From assembly GCA_016716265.1 (NCBI GenBank), contig JADJWQ010000002.1:271001-335000 (forward strand): a stretch of DNA of 64,000 nt, written 5' to 3'. Under the pieces are notes generated by a model. It saw nothing but the letters and a program-made list of their open reading frames with translations, ran no database searches and was not told the DNA's origin. Positions 45,261-56,687 of the stretch are shown piece by piece. This stretch comes from Planctomycetota bacterium. Its GTDB lineage: Bacteria; Planctomycetota; UBA1135; UBA2386. Position 1 is the stretch's first letter; each line of letters begins with the position of its first letter. A program made the position numbers and the translations under genes.

Positions 45261-46400
45261 TCATTGGAACATGTCGCGCACCTTCTCGAAGATGCCCTTG
45301 CGCCGCCCGGACGCTGCGGACTTGCCGCGCTTCTTGTCGAGCTCGTCGAAGCGCTCGAGCAGCTCGCGTTGCTCGTCGCTGACCTTGCGGGGGACGTCGA
45401 TCTGGACGTGCACGACCAGGTTGCCGCGCCCGTAGCCGTCGGCGCGCGGCAGCCCTTGATTGCGGATGCGCAAGCGCTCGCCCGGCTGCGTGCCGGCCGG
45501 GATGCGCAGCGAGACGGTCTCGTCGCCGGCGATCGTCGGAACGTCCACCTGATCGCCGAGCGTCGCCTGTCGGAACGTGATGCGCGTCTGCAGGTGCAGG
45601 TCGTCGCCCGCTCGCGCGAAGATGGGATGCGGCTGCACGTGCACGACGACGACGAGGTCGCCGGGCGGCCCACCGCGCTCGCCGGGCTCGCCGAGGTGCT
45701 CCAGCCGCTGGACGTGGCCCTCTTCGATGCCCGCCGGGATACGGATGTCGACGGGCTCCTGGTGGGGCGTCACGCCGCGCCCGCGGCAGTCGCCGCAGGG
45801 CGACTCGATCGTCGAGCCGGCCCCGCGGCAGGTCGGGCAGGCCTGCCGGATCGACAGGAAGCCCTGGCTGATCGCGACCTGGCCGTGTCCGCCACAGGTG
45901 CGGCAGGAGGTCGGCGACGTGCCCGGCTTCGCGCCGCTGCCGCCGCAGGTGCCGCAGGGCTTCGGTCGGTTCAGCTCGATCGTCTTGGTGGTGCCGGTCG
46001 CGACCTCCTCGAGCGTCAGCTGGAGATCGACGCGCAGGCTGGCCCCGCGCCGGCGGCCACCGCGGCGCACCCCGCCGAACACCTGCTCGAAGAAGCCGCC
46101 GCCGCCGAACAGATCGCCGAACGACGCGAAGATGTCCTCGACGTTCGTGAAGCCACCCGCGCCGAAGTTCGCGTCGACGCCGTCGGGACCGTAGCGGTCG
46201 AAGCGCGCGCGCTTCTCCGCGTCGGACAGCACGGCATAGGCGTCAGCGGCCTCCTTGAAGCGGGCCTCGGCCGCCGCGTCTCCCGGGTTGCGGTCCGGGT
46301 GGTTCTCCAGCGCGATCTTGCGGTAGGCCCGCTTGATGTCGTCCGGGGAGGCGTCCCGGGCCACGCCGAGGACCTCGTAGTAATCGCGCCGTTGGCTCAT
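45261..46400 (-). CDS. dnaJ: Chaperone DnaJ
   Basis: 379 aa from ATG 46400, standard length. J domain with HPD (ENHPDRNPGDAAAEARFKEA, residues ~30-50), a Gly/Phe-rich linker (FGAGGFTNVEDIFASFGDLFGGGGFFEQVFGG), four zinc-finger motifs of the CxxCxGxG type (CGTCGGSG, CRTCGGHG, CPTCRGAG, CGDCRGRG), then the C-terminal client-binding domains (VDVPTIAGDETVSLRIPAGTQPGERLRIRNQG). It stimulates DnaK ATPase and delivers unfolded clients. A strong hairpin separates it from groEL1 upstream. Confidence 0.96.
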   Translation of the reverse strand: MSQRRDYYEVLGVARDASPDDIKRAYRKIALENHPDRNPGDAAAEARFKEAADAYAVLSDAEKRARFDRYGPDGVDANFGAGGFTNVEDIFASFGDLFGGGGFFEQVFGGVRRGGRRRGASLRVDLQLTLEEVATGTTKTIELNRPKPCGTCGGSGAKPGTSPTSCRTCGGHGQVAISQGFLSIRQACPTCRGAGSTIESPCGDCRGRGVTPHQEPVDIRIPAGIEEGHVQRLEHLGEPGERGGPPGDLVVVVHVQPHPIFARAGDDLHLQTRITFRQATLGDQVDVPTIAGDETVSLRIPAGTQPGERLRIRNQGLPRADGYGRGNLVVHVQIDVPRKVSDEQRELLERFDELDKKRGKSAASGRRKGIFEKVRDMFQ

Positions 46401-46512
46401 CGAACTGGTTCTCGGCCTGTGATCGCCAGGGTGTCCTGCTGCCGCGGGTCCGGGTCCCGGCGGGTCCGGCCGCGGGGCGGACGATCATGGCCGATCGGCC
46501 GTCGAAGCTCTG

Positions 46513-46557
46513 CCGCCGGGAGCGGAATCGGCACCCGAGGTGCCGCGCTCCCGGCGG
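46513..46557 (-). terminator. Long nested hairpin between groEL1 and dnaJ
   Basis: A perfect 12-bp stem (CCGCCGGGAGCG with CGCTCCCGGCGG) encloses a second 6-bp hairpin (GGCACC, GGTGCC). It starts seven bases after the groEL1 stop on the minus strand. It may terminate groEL1 transcription, or be a processing/stability site if the chaperone genes form one transcript. Confidence 0.7.
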
Positions 46558-46563
46558 GCGCGG

Positions 46564-48168
<1,605 letters not shown>

Positions 48169-48173
48169 CGCGC

Positions 48174-48467
48174 TCAGCCCTCCACCTTCGCCAGGATCTC
48201 GCTCTCGCGCAGGATCTTGTAGTCGTCGCCGTCGACCTGCACGTCGGAGCCGGCGTAGCGACCGTAGATGACGATGTCGCCCTTCTTGACGTCGGGCGCG
48301 ACGCGCTTGCCGTCGTCGAGCAGGCGGCCCTCGCCGACCGCGGTCACCTTGCCGCGCTGCGGCTTCTCCTTGGCGCTGTCGGGCAGAACGATGCCACCGG
48401 CGCTGACCTCCTCGGCATCGAGGACCTTGATGACGATGCGATCGTCGAGCGGACGGATCTTGACCAT
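48174..48467 (-). CDS. groES: Co-chaperonin GroES
   Basis: 97 aa from ATG 48467, preceded by AAGGAG eight bases upstream; the open frame extends further upstream but this start is clear. Features: IRPLDDRIVIKVLDAEEVSAGGIVLPDSAKEKP (mobile loop GGIVLPD), RGKVTAVGEGRL, VKKGDIVIYGRYAGSDVQVDGDDY. It caps GroEL. Located between the two groEL genes; the gap to groEL1 is five bases and to groEL2 137 bases, so it is more tightly coupled to groEL1. Confidence 0.96.
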   Translation of the reverse strand: MVKIRPLDDRIVIKVLDAEEVSAGGIVLPDSAKEKPQRGKVTAVGEGRLLDDGKRVAPDVKKGDIVIYGRYAGSDVQVDGDDYKILRESEILAKVEG

Positions 48468-48604
48468 TGCAGGAACTCCTTGGCTGGATGTCTTCGTGGT
48501 GCTGCCGGGCGCGTGTCGCACCCGGTCAGCGCAATGAGTGATGCGGTACGGAACGAGCGGTGCTGAACGGCTGGGGGAGGGGATCCCGAGGGGCGAGCGA
48601 GGGC

Positions 48605-50263
<1,659 letters not shown>

Positions 50264-50414
50264 CTGCGTGGAATGGAATCGGGAGCGGATGAGGTGTCGT
50301 CGCGGTGGCGGGGCTCCGGCGGGAGGACCGCGCCAGCGCGGAGCGCCCGTCGCGGCCGGCGATCCGGCCGAGGGACGCGCCCGGGGCACCCGGGGCGCCG
50401 CGGCGACAGCAAGT

Positions 50415-50430
50415 GTGGTGCCATCACCAC
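50415..50430. promoter_or_regulatory. Inverted repeat upstream of groEL2
   Basis: GTGGTG-CCAT-CACCAC, a 6-bp inverted repeat with a 4-base spacer, lies 152-167 bases before the groEL2 start and 150 bases before the divergent NPCBM gene at 50580. It could be an operator for a heat-shock regulator. The rest of the 316-base gap holds no gene or clear promoter. Confidence 0.35.
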
Positions 50431-50579
50431 CGCAGGGTGCGCCCGGGGCGTGACCTGGGCCCGCGCTTGCCCTAGAACTCCGCTCCGTCGAGCGCGCGGC
50501 GCCATCGCCCGGCTCGGGCCCGCAGCTGTCGTCCTGACAGACTGCGCGCGCGAGCCCTGCCGGCCTCGGACAAACTGGC

Positions 50580-51899
50580 ATGAACATCCGGTCGAAGCCC
50601 CGCGCGCCCGGCGCGCGCCGCTCGCTGTGGTCCGCACTCGTCGGGCCAGGTGTGGCGCTGGCCGCGGCGGTCGCCGCGCCCGCGCAGGAGGTCGCGCCCC
50701 GCACGTCCGGCGCGCCGACCGAGCCCGCCGCGATGCTGGTGCAGCTCGCCGACGGGCGCTGGCTCGGCGCCGAGCCCGTCGCGATCGACGCGACCGCCGT
50801 GACGGTGCGTCCGGCCGCGGTGGCGACCGCAGCGGGCGGCGGGAGCGACGCGCTGCGGATCCCGCGCGACGAGGTCGTCGGGCTGCACCTGCGGCCGGCG
50901 CGCCCGAGCGGGCCGGCGCGGGTGCTGCTCGCGGGCGGCGACGAGCTGCGCGGTCGCGTCGGCGCGGGCGACTCGGCCGGCGACACGCTCGCGCTCGTCT
51001 CGCCGGTGCTCGGCCGCCTGCAGGTGCCGCTCGACCGGCTCGCGCGCATCGAGTTCGTCGCGCGCACCGCCGGTGCCGCCGAGCGCGACCTCGCGCTGCC
51101 AGCCGACGCGGAGTTCGCGGAGGCGCTGTTCCGACCGGCGCGGCGCGGCTTCGACCGCACGCTCGGCGAGCTCCACGCGGTGCTCGAGGATGCGGTGCGC
51201 TTCCAGGCGGCGCGCGACGAGACCCCGCGGCGGGTGTCGTTCGACGAGCTCGCAGCGATCGCGCTCGCCGGCGGCTACGGCCGCGAGGACGAGCCGGACG
51301 CGCGGCTCTTGAGCCGCGCTGGTGACAGCCTCGGCGTCGGCCTCGAGGGTGCCGACGAGCGGCACGTGACGGTGGTCCTCGAGGGCGGTCAGCGTGCGAT
51401 GCTCGACTGGTCGGACCTCGCGTCGCTGGCGCCGCGGCGCGCGGGGCTCACGTTCCTGGCGGACCTGCCGCCGGACCGCCGCGAGGAGCGCAGCTACTTC
51501 GGTGGCCGCGCGCAGCCGCCGCTGTATCCGCACCGCGCGGACCGCGCCGCCACCGGTGGCCCGCTGAGCGCTGCGGGTCGCAGCTTCGTCAGTGGCCTCG
51601 GTTGCCACGCCTACAGCGCGCTGAGCTGGCGCGCGCCCGACGGCGCGAGCGCGCTGGTCGGGGCCGTCGCGATCGACGACAGCGTCGCCGCGCTCGGCGT
51701 GCGGCCGCAGGTCGACGTGCGCGTGGAGGTCGACGGCGCGGAGCGCTTCCGCGCGACGGACCTCGCGCCCGGTGTGCTGCGCTCGCTCGGTCGCATCGCC
51801 GTGCGACCCGGCCAGCGCGTCGCGCTGATCGTCGACTTCGGCGAGGGCCTCGACATCGGCGATCGCGTCGACTGGCTCGGCGTCGCCTTCGTGCGTTGA
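50580..51899 (+). CDS. Exported protein with C-terminal NPCBM domain
   Basis: 439 aa from ATG 50580. The N-terminus (LWSALVGPGVALAAAVAAPAQE) is a signal peptide. The middle repeats short beta motifs with 'ADGRWLGAEPVAIDATAVTVRP', typical of planctomycete proteins that carry NPCBM domains. The last ~105 residues are an NPCBM-like carbohydrate-binding domain: SFVSGLGCHAYSALSW, LVGAVAIDDSVAALG, VDVRVEVDGAERFRATDL and IVDFGEGLDIGDRVDWLGVAF. It likely binds glycans outside the cytoplasm. Its stop overlaps the TTG start of the VWA gene (TTGA), so the two are translationally coupled. Confidence 0.85.
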   Translation: MNIRSKPRAPGARRSLWSALVGPGVALAAAVAAPAQEVAPRTSGAPTEPAAMLVQLADGRWLGAEPVAIDATAVTVRPAAVATAAGGGSDALRIPRDEVVGLHLRPARPSGPARVLLAGGDELRGRVGAGDSAGDTLALVSPVLGRLQVPLDRLARIEFVARTAGAAERDLALPADAEFAEALFRPARRGFDRTLGELHAVLEDAVRFQAARDETPRRVSFDELAAIALAGGYGREDEPDARLLSRAGDSLGVGLEGADERHVTVVLEGGQRAMLDWSDLASLAPRRAGLTFLADLPPDRREERSYFGGRAQPPLYPHRADRAATGGPLSAAGRSFVSGLGCHAYSALSWRAPDGASALVGAVAIDDSVAALGVRPQVDVRVEVDGAERFRATDLAPGVLRSLGRIAVRPGQRVALIVDFGEGLDIGDRVDWLGVAFVR

Positions 51900-54457
51900 A
51901 CGCGCTCGCCACCTCGCCGCTGCAGGGGATCGAGCTCGGTGACCTGCCGACCGTCGTGGTGGCCCTGGCGCTCGCCGTCGCGCTCGCACTGCTCGCGGGA
52001 CTGACGCGCAGCGCGAACGGCGCGCGCGCGGCGCGCGCCTGCGCGGCGCTCGCGTGGCTGGCGGTGGCATGGGCGGCGCTCGACCGCCGCGAGACGGTCA
52101 CCGCCGTCGAGCAGCCGCGCGGCTGGATCGCGGCGACCGTCGCGGTCGACGCCGCGGCCGACGACCCGCTCGCCACCGCGTTGCAGGGCATCGCGGCGGC
52201 GGCCGGGCTGCCGCCGCCCGCCGTCGTGCGGGCGGGCGATCCGCGCGTTGCGCTGGCGGTCGCCGCGCTCGGCGCCGAGCAGCCGGCCGACCTCGCGCTG
52301 GTGTGGGCCGGGTCGTTCACGCCGACCGCGACCGGCGCGCCGCGCGGCTGTACGGCGCTGACCGCGGTGCCGCCGCTCGGCTTCGATCCGGCGGCGCTCG
52401 CGGTGCGCGCGCTCGGCCCGGCGACCGCCGGGCGGCCGGCGAGCCTCGAGCTCGGCGCGCCGACGGCGCTCCGCGCGCAGCTGCCGCCGGCCGCGACGGT
52501 CGTCCTCGAGGTCGGCGAGCCGGTGGTCGCGCGGCGCGAGTGGAGCGGCGACGCGCTGCGTCACGGCGGTGCCTCGCTGCGGCTCGACTGGCTGCCGGAG
52601 CAGGTCGGCACGCTGCCGGTCGCGCTGCGCGTCGAGCTCGGCGAGCGCGCCGTGGTCGCCCGCGGTGAGCTGGCGATCGCGGCGCCGCGCCCGGACGTCG
52701 CGGTGCTGGGCCCCGGCAGCGAGCTGGTCGCCGCCGCCCTCGCGGCGCAGGGACTGCGCGTCGAGCGACCGGGCGCGGTCGCGTCGGCCCCCGCGGGCGC
52801 CGTGATCGTCGCGCTCGGGTCGCTCGACGCGGCCGCCGTCGACGAGCTGGTCAGCCGCGTCGACGACGGCGGCGGCCTCGTGCTGGTCGGTGGCCCGGGT
52901 GGCGCCCTGCCGCGCGACGGCGAAGCGCTCGCGAGCTGGTCGCCGCTGCGGCTCCGGCCGGTCGGCGACGGCGGCACCGGCGGCGCGGGCGTGGCGGACG
53001 GCGGCGGGGAGCCGGGCGCGCCGGCGACCGGCGAGCCCGGCGCGCCGGCCGGCCCCGAGCTGCCGCCGGACTTCGAGCCCCCGCCGCGCGACCCCGGGCA
53101 GGCGACGGCGCCGCCGGGGCCGGCGCCGACCGGCGACACCTCGGCCGCGCGGAGCTCCCGCGACCTCGAGACCGCCGAGGTCGAGCGCCGCCAGGTCTGC
53201 CTCGTGCTGGTCGTCGACCGCTCGGGCAGCATGGGCGAGTGGGCGGACGCGCGCTCGCGCGCGTCGAAGCTCGATCTCGTGAAGACCGCCGCGTTCCGGA
53301 TCGCGGCGTCGCTCGAGCCGACCGACGAGCTCGCGGTGGTCGCGTTCGACGACGTCGCGGAGGAGATCGTCGCGCTCGGCCCGGTGCCGGACGAGGCACG
53401 ACTGCGGCGCGACTTCGAGCGGCTCGGTCCACTCGGTGGCACGCGCATCGACACCGGTCTGCGCCGTGGCGAGCAGGTGGTCGGCCGGTCCCGCGCGCCG
53501 GTGCGCCACGTCTTGGTGCTGACCGACGGCGACGACCTGCCGCTGGCCGACGTCAGCGGCGCGCGCAACGCCGCGGACCGCATCGCGCGCGCCGGCGGCA
53601 CGGTCAGCGTGATCCAGGTCACCAGCTCGAGCCTGATCGCGGACGTCGCCGCGATCGCGACCGCCGGCCGCGGGCAGTACCGCAAGGTGGAGGACGCGTC
53701 GGCGATCCCGACCTTCCTGTTCGCCGAGGTCCGCCGCGCGCTCGGCGCCGCGCGGCGCAGCGAGCCCGGCGGCCGGCCGGAGCCGGGGGAGCCGGCGGCG
53801 GCCCGCGCCGGGGACGCGCCTGCAGCGGAGGCGCAAACCGGCGGGAGTGATCCGCTCGGGCCGTCCGCCGCGGCCGCCGAGCCCGCACCGCCGGCCGCCG
53901 CCGAGCCCGCGGCGGCGCCCGTCGCGCCGGCCGTGCCGGTGTTCGCGGTCGACGACACGCCGCTCGTCGAGCCGTGGCTCGACGCGGGCTTCCCGCCGCT
54001 CGCCGCCGTCGACGCAGCGGTCGCCGATGCGCGCGCGCAGGTCGTGCTCGCGGCTGCCGACGGTACGCCGGTGCTCGCGTTCACGAACCGCGGCCTCGGC
54101 CGGGTCGCGGCGTTCGCGAGCGACTGGGCCGGCGCCGGCGCGGCACCGTGGCGGGAGGACCCGCGCTTCCCGGCCTGGCTCGCGACCTGGGTCCGCGCCG
54201 TCGCGCCGCGCGAGACCGCCGCGCCCGGCGGCGACCTGCTCGGCCCGCGCGCGATCGCGCCGCCGGCACCGACGCCCGCGGAGGTCGCCGCCCTCGAGGC
54301 GCTCGCCGGCAGCCCGCTGCGCCCGCTCGCCGAGCTCGCGCTGCCACGGGCGCGCACGACGAGGTCGGAGCGTGGCCGCGCGGCCGACGACGCGCTGTGG
54401 GCTCTCGTCGTTCTCCTGCTGCTGGCGCTGGTCGAGCGCGCGACGTCTGGGCGGTAG
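51896..54457 (+). CDS. Membrane protein with von Willebrand factor A domain
   Basis: 853 aa from TTG 51896, which overlaps the previous stop by four bases. Two N-terminal transmembrane helices (TVVVALALAVALALLAGL; ACAALAWLAVAWAAL), a beta-rich and Ala-rich region (~70-350), a Gly/Pro/Ala-rich linker, then a VWA domain at ~425-610 with an intact MIDAS metal site: CLVLVVDRSGSMGEW (DxSxS), GGTRIDTGL, VLTDGDDLPL. A C-terminal part (FAVDDTPLVEPWLDAGF; AFTNRGLGRVAAFASDWAG) resembles the glutamine-amidotransferase-like end of BatA-type planctomycete proteins, and a final helix (ALWALVVLLLLALVE) anchors the end. It binds divalent metal and protein ligands. No MoxR ATPase, the usual partner, is in the window. 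Confidence 0.85.
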   Translation: MNALATSPLQGIELGDLPTVVVALALAVALALLAGLTRSANGARAARACAALAWLAVAWAALDRRETVTAVEQPRGWIAATVAVDAAADDPLATALQGIAAAAGLPPPAVVRAGDPRVALAVAALGAEQPADLALVWAGSFTPTATGAPRGCTALTAVPPLGFDPAALAVRALGPATAGRPASLELGAPTALRAQLPPAATVVLEVGEPVVARREWSGDALRHGGASLRLDWLPEQVGTLPVALRVELGERAVVARGELAIAAPRPDVAVLGPGSELVAAALAAQGLRVERPGAVASAPAGAVIVALGSLDAAAVDELVSRVDDGGGLVLVGGPGGALPRDGEALASWSPLRLRPVGDGGTGGAGVADGGGEPGAPATGEPGAPAGPELPPDFEPPPRDPGQATAPPGPAPTGDTSAARSSRDLETAEVERRQVCLVLVVDRSGSMGEWADARSRASKLDLVKTAAFRIAASLEPTDELAVVAFDDVAEEIVALGPVPDEARLRRDFERLGPLGGTRIDTGLRRGEQVVGRSRAPVRHVLVLTDGDDLPLADVSGARNAADRIARAGGTVSVIQVTSSSLIADVAAIATAGRGQYRKVEDASAIPTFLFAEVRRALGAARRSEPGGRPEPGEPAAARAGDAPAAEAQTGGSDPLGPSAAAAEPAPPAAAEPAAAPVAPAVPVFAVDDTPLVEPWLDAGFPPLAAVDAAVADARAQVVLAAADGTPVLAFTNRGLGRVAAFASDWAGAGAAPWREDPRFPAWLATWVRAVAPRETAAPGGDLLGPRAIAPPAPTPAEVAALEALAGSPLRPLAELALPRARTTRSERGRAADDALWALVVLLLLALVERATSGR

Positions 54458-54555
54458 TCAGCTCCCGGCGGTCCGCACTTTCACGCGCTCTGGGCCGCCC
54501 GCATCATGGGTGGCGTGATCGGACCGTTCGGGGTCGATCCGCCCGCAGCCTTGCG

Positions 54556-55039
54556 ATGATGATGCGAAACGCCGGTCGTCTGCTGTTCCTGGCGTGCCTG
54601 CTCGCGGCGAGCTGCGACCGCGCCGCGGAGACGCGCGCCGACCCGACCCCAGCTGCGGATGCCGCGCCCGCACCGAGCACCCCGATGCCAGCGATCGACT
54701 ACGACGGTCCCGCGTTGCACGCCGCGCTTCGAGCCGACCGCCGGGCAGCCGGAGCCCTGCGCGGTCGCCGTTTCGCTCGAGGTGCCGACCGCCGGCTACA
54801 CGCTCGAGCGGGAGGGGATCGCGATCGACGTCGCCGGCATCGCGACGGTGCAGTGGAAGCTGACGACGCCGGGCGCCGACGAGCTGGTCGCACAGGTGCT
54901 GCAGACGCTCGCGGACCGGGTGCCGCTGCCGACGAAGCCACGCGCGGTGATCGTGCGCGTGAGCACGTGGCAGCGCGGCGTCGAGTACTTCGTCGCCCCG
55001 GAGCCGAAGGTGGCCGCGGTGCTCGACGGGCCGCGGTGA
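54556..55039 (+). pseudogene. Small lipoprotein gene broken by a frameshift
   Basis: A lipoprotein start is clear from ATG 54556 (GRLLFLACLLAASC, lipobox ASC), followed by a Pro/Ala linker to PAIDYDGPALHA. From there this frame turns Arg-rich, while the next frame reads like real protein to the stop at 55039: FEPTAGQPEPCAVAVSLEV, TAGYTLEREGIAIDVAGI, ATVQWKLTTPGADELVAQV, RVSTWQRGVEYFVAPEP. The frame change lies near 54705-54725. With the shift repaired it would be about 160 aa. I recognise no family. Either a sequencing error or an inactivated gene. Lies between the VWA gene and miaE, all on the plus strand. Confidence 0.6.
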
Positions 55040-55049
55040 CGGACGCGCG

Positions 55050-55634
55050 ATGCTGCGGCTCAAGCACGCGACCGGCCCCGCCTGGCTCGCCAAGGTGCTG
55101 CCGGCGCTCGACGAGCTGCTGCTCGAGCAGGCGCACCTCGAGAAGAAGGCCGCATCGGGCGCGCTGACCTTCATGTTCCGCTACGTCGAGCACGAGGCGC
55201 TGCAGGCGCCGCTCAGCGAGCTCGCGCGCGAGGAGCTCGAGCACTTCGAGCAGAGCCTCGCCGTGTTGCGTGCGCGCGGCATCCCGTTCCGCCGCCAGCG
55301 GCCGGGGCCGTACGCGGAGCGGCTGCTGGCGATCCAGCGCGTCGCGGAGCCCGGGCGCATGCTCGACCAGATGCTGTGCGCCGCGGTCATCGAGGCGCGG
55401 AGCTGCGAGCGGATGAAGCTGCTCGCCGACGGGTTGAGCGGGCAGGGCGAGGACGAGCTGGCCGCGTTCTACCGGCGGCTGGTCGTCAGCGAGGCGCGGC
55501 ACCACGGGCTGTACGTGCGGCTCGCGAAGACCTGCTTCGAACCGGCCGAGGTCGAGCGGCGTCTCGACGAGATCCTCGACCACGAGGCCGACGTGCTGAG
55601 CCGGGCGACCGCGTTGCCGCGCCTCCACAATTGA
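55050..55634 (+). CDS. miaE: tRNA-(ms2io6A)-hydroxylase MiaE
   Basis: 194 aa from ATG 55050, ten bases after the preceding stop. It is a ferritin-like di-iron protein: LLLEQAHLEKKAASGALTFMFRYVEHEALQAPLSELAREELEHFEQ (Glu and ExxH iron ligands), ARGIPFRRQRPGPYAERLL, AAVIEARSCERMKLL (Glu ligand) and RRLVVSEARHHGLYVRLA (ExxHH). MiaE hydroxylates the isopentenyl group on 2-methylthio-isopentenyladenosine-37 of tRNA. The miaA and miaB genes are not in the window. Confidence 0.93.
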   Translation: MLRLKHATGPAWLAKVLPALDELLLEQAHLEKKAASGALTFMFRYVEHEALQAPLSELAREELEHFEQSLAVLRARGIPFRRQRPGPYAERLLAIQRVAEPGRMLDQMLCAAVIEARSCERMKLLADGLSGQGEDELAAFYRRLVVSEARHHGLYVRLAKTCFEPAEVERRLDEILDHEADVLSRATALPRLHN

Positions 55635-55717
55635 CAGGTGTCGGATTGGATGCACAGACCAGTCAGCCGCGGGCCGAGTGCGCTCCGCGCCGGTCGTGGC
55701 GGTGGCGCGCCGTGCGG

Positions 55718-56521
55718 ATGCTCGGCGTGCTCGCCGTCGTCTGGGGAGCCCTGTGCGTTCGCGACCTCCGCTTCGGCTCGGTGCCGGTCGACTTCGTCGT
55801 CAATCTCGCGCCGATCGCGGAGTCGGACCCCGCGCTCCAGGCGACGGCGCCGACCCTCGTCGTGCTCGAGCACGGGATCGGCCGGAGCAGCTGGTCGCTG
55901 TGGCGGCTCGAGCGCGCATTGCGGGCGCACGGCTACGACGTGCTCAACCCCGGCTACGCGAGCACCGACGGTCGCGGTGTCCGCGACTACGCAGCCGAGC
56001 TCGCGACGGCGGTCGAAGCACGGCTCCGTGAGGCGGGCGAGCACCCGCCGCGCCTCGCGTTCGTCGGGCATTCGATGGGCGGGCTGGTGATCCGCGCGAT
56101 GCTGGCGCGGCCGGACGCGCCGCGGGCAGACGCGGTCGTGTTCCTCGGCACACCGCAGCGCGGGGCCGCGCAGGCCGTCGCGCTCGGCGATCGCTGGTAC
56201 TACGGGCTACTGCTCGGCGCGGGTGCCGCCCGCGAGCTCCGGCCCGGCTCCAGCCTGTTCGCGCCGCTCGGGCCGGTGCGCGCCGGCGCGGTCGGGGTGC
56301 TGTTCGGACAGCGTGGCGATACCGAGGGCTTCTCGCCGAGCATTCCGGGCGACGACGACGGCCGCGTCGGCGTCGCCGAAGCGCAGCTGACGGTGGCCGA
56401 GGTGCAGGGGCGGCTGGCGCAGCGCGGACTCGCGATCGGTCATTTCCGGCTCGCGCACGACGCCACGTCGATCCGCGCCGTGCTCACCTTCCTGCGCGAC
56501 GGCCGTCTCGATACCGGGTGA
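55718..56521 (+). CDS. Alpha/beta-hydrolase (lipase/esterase-like), N-terminal membrane or signal segment
   Basis: 267 aa from ATG 55718; a TTG at ~55645 would add a basic N-terminus before the hydrophobic MLGVLAVVWGALCVRDL segment. A serine hydrolase: LVVLEHGIGRSSWSLWRLERAL (oxyanion loop), HGYDVLNPGYASTDG, LAFVGHSMGGLVIRAML (nucleophile Ser in GHSMG), VVFLGTPQRGAAQAVAL, FSPSIPGDDDGRVGVAEAQL (acid) and IGHFRLAHDATSI (His). This pattern is like PGAP1/triacylglycerol-lipase type proteins. Probably acts on lipids or esters at the membrane or in the periplasm. Sits between miaE and sdhC on the same strand. Confidence 0.82.
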   Translation: MLGVLAVVWGALCVRDLRFGSVPVDFVVNLAPIAESDPALQATAPTLVVLEHGIGRSSWSLWRLERALRAHGYDVLNPGYASTDGRGVRDYAAELATAVEARLREAGEHPPRLAFVGHSMGGLVIRAMLARPDAPRADAVVFLGTPQRGAAQAVALGDRWYYGLLLGAGAARELRPGSSLFAPLGPVRAGAVGVLFGQRGDTEGFSPSIPGDDDGRVGVAEAQLTVAEVQGRLAQRGLAIGHFRLAHDATSIRAVLTFLRDGRLDTG

Positions 56522-56563
56522 CACCCGGGGCGACCACGGGATGACCCGCGGTGGCCGTGCACC

Positions 56564-56605
56564 GGTCGTCAGGGGCGGGTCCTCAGGAGCCGGTCCTCAG
56601 GGGCC
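56564..56605. repeat. Short direct repeats before sdhC
   Basis: Three imperfect copies of GGTCCTCAGGGGC (first with GTCGTC) occur in 42 bases, about 80 to 125 bases before the sdhC start. They could be a regulator-binding site for the sdh operon or chance slippage. Confidence 0.45.
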
Positions 56606-56687
56606 TGCGAAAATCCTTGGCTCCGCAGGCGTCCCCGGGTTCGATCGCTGGTTCCCCTCTCGCCGCGAGCGTCCCCACCCCACGCGC

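Noticed and set aside
50264..50579. CIRCE/HrcA operator for groEL2
   Set aside because: No TTAGCACTC-N9-GAGTGCTAA-like sequence was found in the gap.
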